Positions 58,897-64,000 of a DNA stretch of 64,000 bases are shown piece by piece (the first letter of the stretch is position 1; each line of letters starts with the position of its first letter). The stretch covers positions 1 through 64,000 of the forward strand of contig NZ_BJLR01000026.1 of the NCBI RefSeq assembly GCF_006538745.1, read 5' to 3'. The translations under genes and the position numbers were made by a program. Source of the DNA: Cellulomonas cellasea. Lineage in GTDB: Bacteria; Actinomycetota; Actinomycetes; Actinomycetales; Cellulomonadaceae. The notes below the pieces were generated by a model. It had not been told where the DNA came from. It saw nothing but the letters and a program-made list of their open reading frames with translations, and did not search any database.

Positions 58897-60003
58897 ATGT
58901 CCCGACTTGTCGCAGTGGCACCCGTGGTGCCCGACCACGTGTACGCGCAGGCGGACATCACCGCGGAGATCGGCCCGCTGCTCGCCCCGAGCCCGGCGCG
59001 GCGCGCGCTCCTCGACCGCTTCCACGGCGCGTCCGGCGTCAGTACCCGGCACTTCGCGCTGCCGCTCGAGAAGTACGCGGCGCTGACCTCGTTCGACCAG
59101 GGCAACGACCTGTTCATCAGCATCGGCGCCGAGCTCGCCGAGCGGGCGCTGCGCACGGCCCTCGACTCCGCGGGGCTCGAGCCGTCCGACGTCGACTTCG
59201 TGCTCTTCACCTCGGTGACGGGCATCTCGGCCCCGTCGATCGACTCGCTGCTCGTCGAGCGCATAGGCCTGCGCCGGGACGTCAAGCGGCTGCCGTCGTT
59301 CGGGCTCGGGTGCGTCGCGGGGGCCGCAGGGCTCGCGCGGGTGCACGACTACCTCGTCGGCCACCCGCACGACGTCGCGGTGCTGCTGTCGGTCGAGCTG
59401 TGCTCGCTCACGATCCAGCACGGCGACGACTCGACCGCGAACCTCGTCTCGAGCGGCCTGTTCGGCGACGGCGCCGCCGCGGTGGTCCTCGTCGGCGAGG
59501 AGCGCGCCCGGGAGACCGACGCGGCCGCCGGAGGGACGCCGGCCGGCGTCGACGTCGTCGGCAGCCGCAGCGCGGTCTACGCGAACAGCGCCGCGACCCT
59601 CGGGTGGGACATCGGGGGCTCCGGATTCCGCATCGTGCTCGGCGCGGGGCTCGCGGACGTCGTCGAGGAGCACCTGGCCGGCGACGTCGCCGCGCTGCTC
59701 GACGAGCACGGGCTGACGCACGCCGACGTCGCGTCGTGGGTCGGGCACGCGGGCGGGCCGCGCATCCTCGAGGCGGCCCAGCGCGCGCTCGGGCTCCCGG
59801 ACGGCGCGCTCGACCGCAGCTGGTCCTCGCTCGCGCGCGTCGGCAACCTGTCGTCCGCGTCGGTGCTGCACGTGCTCGCCGACACCCTCGCCGACGGCGC
59901 CCCGAGCCCCGGCGAACCCGCTGTGCTGTTCGCGTTCGGACCCGGGGTGAGCGCCGAGCTCGTCCTGCTCCGCGGCGCGGGGACGGAGAACCGATCGTGC
60001 TGA
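58897..60003 (+). CDS. Type III polyketide synthase
   Basis: The 368-residue thiolase-fold enzyme has the complete catalytic triad of chalcone synthase-like enzymes: Cys139 (FGLGCVAGAAG), His284 (WVGHAGGPRI) and Asn317 (VGNLSSAS). It condenses a starter, probably a fatty acyl-CoA, with malonyl-CoA units to alkylresorcinols or alkylpyrones. KAS III (FabH) is less likely because the N-terminal DITAEIGPLL and FALPLEKY features and the gene context match bacterial type III PKS clusters. Its stop overlaps the methyltransferase gene, giving a PKS-methyltransferase-oxygenase operon like Streptomyces griseus srsABC. Confidence 0.9.
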   Translation: MSRLVAVAPVVPDHVYAQADITAEIGPLLAPSPARRALLDRFHGASGVSTRHFALPLEKYAALTSFDQGNDLFISIGAELAERALRTALDSAGLEPSDVDFVLFTSVTGISAPSIDSLLVERIGLRRDVKRLPSFGLGCVAGAAGLARVHDYLVGHPHDVAVLLSVELCSLTIQHGDDSTANLVSSGLFGDGAAAVVLVGEERARETDAAAGGTPAGVDVVGSRSAVYANSAATLGWDIGGSGFRIVLGAGLADVVEEHLAGDVAALLDEHGLTHADVASWVGHAGGPRILEAAQRALGLPDGALDRSWSSLARVGNLSSASVLHVLADTLADGAPSPGEPAVLFAFGPGVSAELVLLRGAGTENRSC

Positions 60004-60614
60004 CCGTCTACCTGGTCCTGCTGGGGGCGACGGCCCTCGAGCGCCTCGCCGAGCTCGTCGTCTCGACGCGCAACGCGCGCTGGTCGTTCGCGCGCGGCGG
60101 CACCGAGCACGGGCGCGGCCACTTCCCGCCGATGGTCGCGCTGCACGCGGGGCTGCTCGTCGCGTGCGCCGTCGAGGTCCTCGTCGCGGACCGGCCGTTC
60201 GTGCCGGTGCTCGGCTGGACCGCGCTCGTCCTCACGCTCGCGAGCCAGGCGCTGCGCTGGTGGTGCATCGCGACCCTGGGCCCGCGCTGGAACACGCGGA
60301 TCATCGTGGTGCCGGGTCTGCCGCTCGTCACGGGAGGTCCGTACCGGTGGCTGCGACACCCCAACTACGTCGTCGTGGCCGTCGAGGGCATCGCGCTCCC
60401 GCTGGTGCACACCGCGTGGGTCACCGCACTCGTGTTCACGGTGCTCAACGCCGTGCTGCTGCTGGGCTTCCGCATCCCGAGCGAGGAGCGCGCGCTCGGC
60501 CTGCTCGACGCGGACGCCGCCGGCACGGCTGCGCCCGGGGCCGAGGACGGGGCGGGTGCCCCCACCGGACGCGTCGGCACCGACCCGGCCGCGCGCCGGC
60601 CCGACCGCGCGTGA
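59997..60614 (+). CDS. ICMT-family methyltransferase
   Basis: This 205-residue membrane protein has about five helices and the isoprenylcysteine carboxyl methyltransferase signature GGPYRWLRHPNYVVVAVEG (near 113-131). In srs-type clusters the equivalent SrsB methylates the phenolic hydroxyl of alkylresorcinols with S-adenosylmethionine. The GTG at 59997 overlaps the polyketide synthase stop by seven bases. The C-terminal 40 residues are a low-complexity Ala/Gly/Asp tail. Confidence 0.87.
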   Translation: MLTVYLVLLGATALERLAELVVSTRNARWSFARGGTEHGRGHFPPMVALHAGLLVACAVEVLVADRPFVPVLGWTALVLTLASQALRWWCIATLGPRWNTRIIVVPGLPLVTGGPYRWLRHPNYVVVAVEGIALPLVHTAWVTALVFTVLNAVLLLGFRIPSEERALGLLDADAAGTAAPGAEDGAGAPTGRVGTDPAARRPDRA

Positions 60615-61654
60615 GCACGCCGCTCGACGCCGACGTCGTGGTCGTCGGAGGCGGGCCCGTCGGGCTCGCGTGCGCGATCGAGTCGCGGCTCGCCGGCCTG
60701 GACGTCGTGGTCGTCGAGCCCCGCACCGGCTCGGTCGACAAGGCCTGTGGTGAGGGCCTCATGCCGGGCGCGCTCGCCGCGCTCGGACGGCTCGGGGTCG
60801 ACCCGCCCGGGCACGCGCTCGCGGGCATCAGCTACCGGCGCGGCGCCCACCACGCGGACCACCGCTTCCGCGGCACGCCGGGCCGCGGGGTGCGCCGCAC
60901 GACCCTGCACGACGCGCTGCGCGAGCGGGCCGACGAGCTCGGCGCGCGCCGGGTCACCGCGCGCGTGGACCACGTCGAGCAGGCGGCGGACGGCGTCGAG
61001 GTCGCGGGCCTGCGGGCGCGGCGGCTGCTCGCGTGCGACGGCCTGCACTCGACGGTGCGGCGGCTCACCGGGCTCGAGGTCGAGCCGCGCCGGTCGGGCG
61101 CCCGCGCCCCGGTCCGCCGGTTCGGCCTGCGCCGGCACTTCCACGTCGCGGCGTGGACCGACCTCGTCGAGGTGCACTGGGGGCGTGCCGTCGAGGCGTA
61201 CGTGACCCCGGTGAGCGACGACCTGGTGGGCGTCGCGCTGCTCGGGCCCGCCGGGGTGGACTTCGCGACCGCGCTCGCCACGTTCCCCGAGCTCGTCGAG
61301 CGGCTCGCGGGTGCCGAGCCCGCCGGGCCGGTGCGCGGCGCGGGCCCGTTGCGCCAGCGCACGCTGCGGCGCACGAGCGGCGCCGTGCGGCTCGTGGGCG
61401 ACGCGTCCGGCTACGTCGACGCGCTCACGGGCGAGGGGCTGCGCGTCGGCCTCGCCCAGGCCGCCGCGGCGGTGCGCCACCTGGACGACCCTGCGGCCTA
61501 CGAGCGGTCCTGGGCGCAGGCGACCCGGGGCTACCGCGTGCTCACGACCGGCCTCGTCGCCTGGGCCACCTCCCCGGCGCGCGGAGCGATCGTCCCCGTC
61601 GCCCGCTCGTCCCCGCGGCTCTACGGCACCATCGTCGAGGCGCTCGCCCGCTGA
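60611..61654 (+). CDS. FAD-dependent oxygenase
   Basis: The 347-residue flavoprotein has the FAD Rossmann motif VVVGGGPVGLACAIESRLAG at the N-terminus, an ACDGLHSTVR middle motif and the VRLVGDASGYVDALTGEGL motif binding FAD ribityl, as in aromatic hydroxylases and geranylgeranyl reductases. In the srs pathway SrsC hydroxylates the alkylresorcinol ring to a hydroquinone; that role is inferred here from position. The GTG start overlaps the previous stop (GTGA). Confidence 0.88.
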   Translation: MSTPLDADVVVVGGGPVGLACAIESRLAGLDVVVVEPRTGSVDKACGEGLMPGALAALGRLGVDPPGHALAGISYRRGAHHADHRFRGTPGRGVRRTTLHDALRERADELGARRVTARVDHVEQAADGVEVAGLRARRLLACDGLHSTVRRLTGLEVEPRRSGARAPVRRFGLRRHFHVAAWTDLVEVHWGRAVEAYVTPVSDDLVGVALLGPAGVDFATALATFPELVERLAGAEPAGPVRGAGPLRQRTLRRTSGAVRLVGDASGYVDALTGEGLRVGLAQAAAAVRHLDDPAAYERSWAQATRGYRVLTTGLVAWATSPARGAIVPVARSSPRLYGTIVEALAR

Positions 61655-61669
61655 GGGCCCGCGCGGTCC

Positions 61670-62296
61670 TCAGCGGTGCACGAGCGCCGGGTGCCGGGGG
61701 TCGTCGACGCGCACGACGACGTCCGCGGTCGCCTCGGGGTCGCACTCGCTCATGTGCCGGGCGTACGCCGGCAGCGTCCACCGCTCCTCGGGCGGCGTCC
61801 GGCGCTCGAGCGTCGCGGTGCGCAGCGCGAGGTGCACCGTGACGTCCACGTCGAGCCCGCGCCCCGCGAGCAGGCTCCCGTCGAGCACGAGCACCGTCCC
61901 CGCGTCGGCCAGCTCGCGCCGGGCACGCGTGGACCGGTCGCGCACGGGGTCGCGCAGGCTCGGCAGGTACTCCCCCGACCCGTGCGGGCCGAGCGGCCCG
62001 AGCACCTCGCGGTCGAGCGCACCGAGGTCGACCCAGTCGTCGTACAGCGCGAGCTCGTCCTCGCGCCCGTGCTCGAGCCGGACCGACGCGGCCCGCAGGA
62101 AGTCGCGCGCCCGCACCCGCACGACGGGCCGACCCGCCGCACGCAGCGGGTCGACGAGCGCGTCGGCGAGGACCTCGGCCCGAGCCGGCGGCGGGCCGTC
62201 GACCAGGACCCGCACGTGGCGGCTGCGGTCGCGGCCGGCGAGGAGCCCGACGACGTGGGCGACGAGCGCGTCGGGGGTCACCGGCTCGACGCGCAC
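61670..62296 (-). CDS. Uridine kinase-like protein with a degenerate P-loop
   Basis: This 208-residue protein resembles the small uridine kinase-like P-loop proteins of actinobacteria (RVRARDFLRAASVRLEHG, DWVDLGALDREVL, VLVLDGSLLAGRGLDVDVTVHL). However, the segment that should be the nucleotide-binding loop reads VLVDGPPPARAEVLADAL, with no GxGK[ST], so ATP binding is doubtful. It may be an inactive relative or use its fold for something else. It is a lone gene, convergent with the FAD oxygenase across 15 bases. Confidence 0.75.
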   Translation of the reverse strand: MRVEPVTPDALVAHVVGLLAGRDRSRHVRVLVDGPPPARAEVLADALVDPLRAAGRPVVRVRARDFLRAASVRLEHGREDELALYDDWVDLGALDREVLGPLGPHGSGEYLPSLRDPVRDRSTRARRELADAGTVLVLDGSLLAGRGLDVDVTVHLALRTATLERRTPPEERWTLPAYARHMSECDPEATADVVVRVDDPRHPALVHR

Positions 62297-62423
62297 GGAC
62301 CCAGTCTGCCCGCACGCTGCAGGCCTGCACCCCCGCGCGCCCGCACAGCAGCCGGTCGCCGACCCCTCACATGGGCGCCGGTCCCGCCGATCGGGTCCCC
62401 GACCACGCCGGACGAGGAGACGC

Positions 62424-63014
62424 ATGGACGGCATCACCGCGATCACGCAGCGCATGGCGGCCATCCAGGCGACCGTCGCGACGCTCGCCCCGCCCGCGCC
62501 GAAACCCGCGGCCAACCCGGCGTCGGCGACCGCGTTCGGCGCGGTGCTCGACCAGGCGGTCGCCCGGAGCGCCCCCGCCCCGGCCCCCGCGGCGCCGATC
62601 AAGCCCGCGGCGGTCTTCGTGGACGGCGTCCCGGCCGACCTCGCCCCGTACGGCAACGGCCGCGTCCCCGCCGACGCGCTCGAGCCCGTGGGGTCGACGG
62701 GCCACAAGCTGTGGGCCCCCGCCGCCGGGGCGCTCGAGGACGTGCTCGCCGCGGCCGCGCGCGACGGCGTGACGATCGGCATCACCGACTCGTACCGCTC
62801 GTTCGACGCGCAGGTCGACGTCGCGCAGCGCAAGGGTCTGTACTCGCAGGGCGGTCTCGCCGCGAAGCCCGGCACCAGCCCGCACGGCTGGGGCCTCGCG
62901 GTCGACCTCAAGCTCGACGCCACGGCTCAGGCCTGGATGCGGGCGAACGGCGGGCGCTTCGGGTTCGTCGAGGACACCCCCCGCGAGCCCTGGCACTGGG
63001 TCTACCGCGGCTGA
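62424..63014 (+). CDS. M15 D-Ala-D-Ala carboxypeptidase (VanY type) without signal peptide
   Basis: The 196-residue protein has the M15B peptidase motifs: SYRSFDAQ, the zinc-binding SPHGWGLAVDL and EPWHWVYRG, which give the Zn ligands His, Asp and His plus the catalytic Glu. The family trims peptidoglycan stem peptides. It has no signal peptide; instead the first 20 residues (ITAITQRMAAIQATVATLAP) form a helix followed by a Pro/Ala linker, similar to what I recall of peptidases in actinobacterial flagellar gene sets. No flagellar genes are in the window. RBS GAGGAG lies before the ATG. Confidence 0.85.
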   Translation: MDGITAITQRMAAIQATVATLAPPAPKPAANPASATAFGAVLDQAVARSAPAPAPAAPIKPAAVFVDGVPADLAPYGNGRVPADALEPVGSTGHKLWAPAAGALEDVLAAAARDGVTIGITDSYRSFDAQVDVAQRKGLYSQGGLAAKPGTSPHGWGLAVDLKLDATAQAWMRANGGRFGFVEDTPREPWHWVYRG

Positions 63015-63033
63015 CCCAGCCAGACGCACGAGA

Positions 63034-63057
63034 GCCCGGCAGGTCGTCCTGCCGGGC
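63034..63057. terminator. Terminator hairpin after the M15 gene
   Basis: GCCCGGCAGG and CCTGCCGGGC form a 10-bp perfect stem with a TCGT tetraloop, followed by CCTTCG. It separates convergent genes and can serve both. Confidence 0.85.
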
Positions 63058-63082
63058 CCTTCGCGTGCGCTCCCGAGGTGCG

Positions 63083-63280
63083 TCAGACCGTGCCCGGGTC
63101 GCGCGGGTTGAGGTTGCTCGGGTCCGCGTCGGGGTCGGCGTACTCCCCGCCCACGTCCGACGTCGTGTCGCGCGGGTTCAGGTTGTCCGGGTCGGTGTCG
63201 GTGTCCGTGTCGGGGTCGTACGGCTTCTCCGACTCGTTCACGGGCGTCTGGTCGCGGGTGCTCTCCGTGTTCTCGCTCAT
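63083..63280 (-). CDS. Small acidic repeat-containing hypothetical protein
   Basis: A 65-residue protein, very rich in Asp, Asn, Pro and Thr, with the motif NLNPRD twice (about residues 33-38 and 55-60) and alternating Asp-Thr/Asp-Pro runs in between. No hydrophobic core, helix or signal is visible, so it is probably disordered. I do not recognise a family. The start is an ATG before a clear Ser/Glu-rich opening; an upstream GAGGGGC could be the ribosome-binding site. Confidence 0.6.
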   Translation of the reverse strand: MSENTESTRDQTPVNESEKPYDPDTDTDTDPDNLNPRDTTSDVGGEYADPDADPSNLNPRDPGTV

Positions 63281-63333
63281 GCCCCTCACGGTGCCACCGG
63301 CCGGGCGGCCCCGCATCCGATGCGCGGTGGTGG

Positions 63334-64000
63334 TCAGCCGCGACGGTGGTCCTGCACCGTGAGCCAGGGCCCGCGTCGGGGCGCGAACGCGCGGCCCGTG
63401 AGCTCGAGGAGCCGGATTACCCGGTACCGGTGCGGGCGCCACGGCGCGAGGAGCTCGAGCATCGTCGCGTCGTCGACCCGCCGGCCCACGAGCGCCCAGC
63501 CCACGCCCTTCGCGAGGTGGTAGTCGCCGACCGACACCGCGTCGGCGTCGCCGAGCGCGCGCTGCGCGACCTCCGCCGCGGTCCACACGCCGACCCCCGG
63601 GACGGCCTGGAGGCGCCGCGCCGCGTCGTCGGGCGCCATCGTGGTGGCCTCCTCGAGGCGGCCGGCGACCCGCGCGCACGCCAGGACGGTGCGGGCGCGC
63701 CGGGGGTCGACGCCCGCGCGGTGGAAGTCCCACTCGGGCACGCCGAGCCAGCCGTGCGCGTCGGGCACGACCCGCATCCCGACGGGTGCCGGGCCGGGGG
63801 CCGGTGACCCGTGCCGGTCAAGCAGCCACCGCCACGCGCTGAACGCGGTGCTCGCGATGACGCGCTGCTCGAGCACCGCCGGGACGAGCGCCTCGAGCAC
63901 GCGCCCCGTGCGCGGCACGCGCAGGCCCGGGTGCCGGCGGTGGGCGTCGTGCAGGTCGGCGCGCAACGGCGTGAACGACGACGGGTCGTCGCGGTCCCCG
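63334..64000 (-). CDS. AlkA-like DNA-3-methyladenine glycosylase (partial, N-terminus off the window)
   Basis: The 222 codons present are open to the right edge, so the gene starts beyond base 64000. They encode the helix-hairpin-helix glycosylase domain: PRTGRVLEALVPAVLEQRV, the hairpin LQAVPGVGVWTAAEVAQRA and the catalytic-Asp segment VSVGDYHL, ending GPWLTVQDHR. Such enzymes remove alkylated bases in base excision repair. The internal TTG at 63966 is not the true start because conserved residues continue upstream. It is convergent with nothing on its 3' side, ending 53 bases from the small acidic gene. Confidence 0.87.
   Translation of the reverse strand, partial: GDRDDPSSFTPLRADLHDAHRRHPGLRVPRTGRVLEALVPAVLEQRVIASTAFSAWRWLLDRHGSPAPGPAPVGMRVVPDAHGWLGVPEWDFHRAGVDPRRARTVLACARVAGRLEEATTMAPDDAARRLQAVPGVGVWTAAEVAQRALGDADAVSVGDYHLAKGVGWALVGRRVDDATMLELLAPWRPHRYRVIRLLELTGRAFAPRRGPWLTVQDHRRG

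Noticed and set aside
58897-60003. Calling the polyketide synthase a KAS III (FabH) fatty acid enzyme.
   Set aside because: Neighbouring ICMT, FAD oxygenase and UbiA genes and the chalcone synthase-like features favour type III PKS; FabH would lie in a fab cluster.
1-64000. CRISPR arrays, tRNA or rRNA genes, insertion sequences, prophage.
   Set aside because: No regularly spaced repeats of suitable length, no cloverleaf or CCA-ended candidates, no transposase or phage-type proteins were seen on either strand.

Overview
The window is chromosomal DNA from a very GC-rich actinobacterium. Codon third positions are almost all G or C, GTG starts are frequent, and many genes join by 4-base ATGA or GTGA overlaps. 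Several genes have near-twins in mycobacteria: a CmtR-like metal sensor, F420/PPOX flavin proteins, the Rv2495c-Rv2504c leucine locus and an Rv0909-like small protein. Together with GH13, GH3 and sugar-transport genes, this suggests a Micrococcales member of the Cellulomonas/Promicromonosporaceae kind. That placement is inference. No rRNA, tRNA, CRISPR array, insertion sequence or phage gene was seen.

Layout. 0-2.1 kb: a sugar ABC lipoprotein with operator-like palindromes, and a YnfA-like membrane protein. 2.1-4.2 kb: a metal-efflux operon (CmtR-like sensor plus two CDF transporters). 4.2-8.7 kb: a TetR regulator with a GH13 alpha-glucanase-type enzyme and a GH3 beta-glucosidase. 8.8-10.8 kb: an unusual membrane HD-GYP protein carrying pentapeptide repeats and a Pro/Ala tail. 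10.9-20.8 kb (minus strand): a LacI regulator and a seven-gene operon rhaI, aldolase-dehydrogenase fusion, rhaB, rhaD, lutA, lutB, lutC, which would take L-rhamnose to dihydroxyacetone phosphate and lactaldehyde, then lactate, then pyruvate. 21.1-22.9 kb: three flavin/F420-type oxidoreductases.

23-37.3 kb: branched-chain amino acid catabolism. It holds thiolase, acetoacetate CoA-transferase, a branched-chain ketoacid dehydrogenase (E1 alpha, E1 beta, E2), a TetR regulator, a methylcrotonyl-CoA carboxylase pair, acyl-CoA dehydrogenase, a MaoC hydratase and a CitE-like lyase. This matches in content the Mycobacterium tuberculosis leucine/itaconate locus, rearranged into divergent blocks. 37.3-43 kb: a heterodimeric ABC exporter, a 557-base gene-free stretch with strong hairpins, and a eukaryote-type UDP-glucose pyrophosphorylase.

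43.2-50.8 kb: the most intriguing block, five genes joined by 4-base overlaps: SWIM zinc-finger protein, DUF5691-like helical protein, MoxR-type AAA+ ATPase, a DUF5682 protein with TraB-like motifs, and a VWA protein. I know of no experimental function for this set. 51-57 kb: a secreted subtilase, a PoxB-like ThDP enzyme, a ZIP transporter, a 59-residue Rv0909-like protein and a DRGH nuclease. 57.1-61.7 kb: a compact phenolic-lipid type cluster (glycosyltransferase and UbiA divergent from type III PKS, ICMT methyltransferase and FAD oxygenase), like Streptomyces srsABC plus a prenyltransferase. The window ends with a kinase-fold protein lacking its P-loop, an M15 peptidase without a signal peptide, a small acidic protein and a truncated AlkA-like glycosylase.
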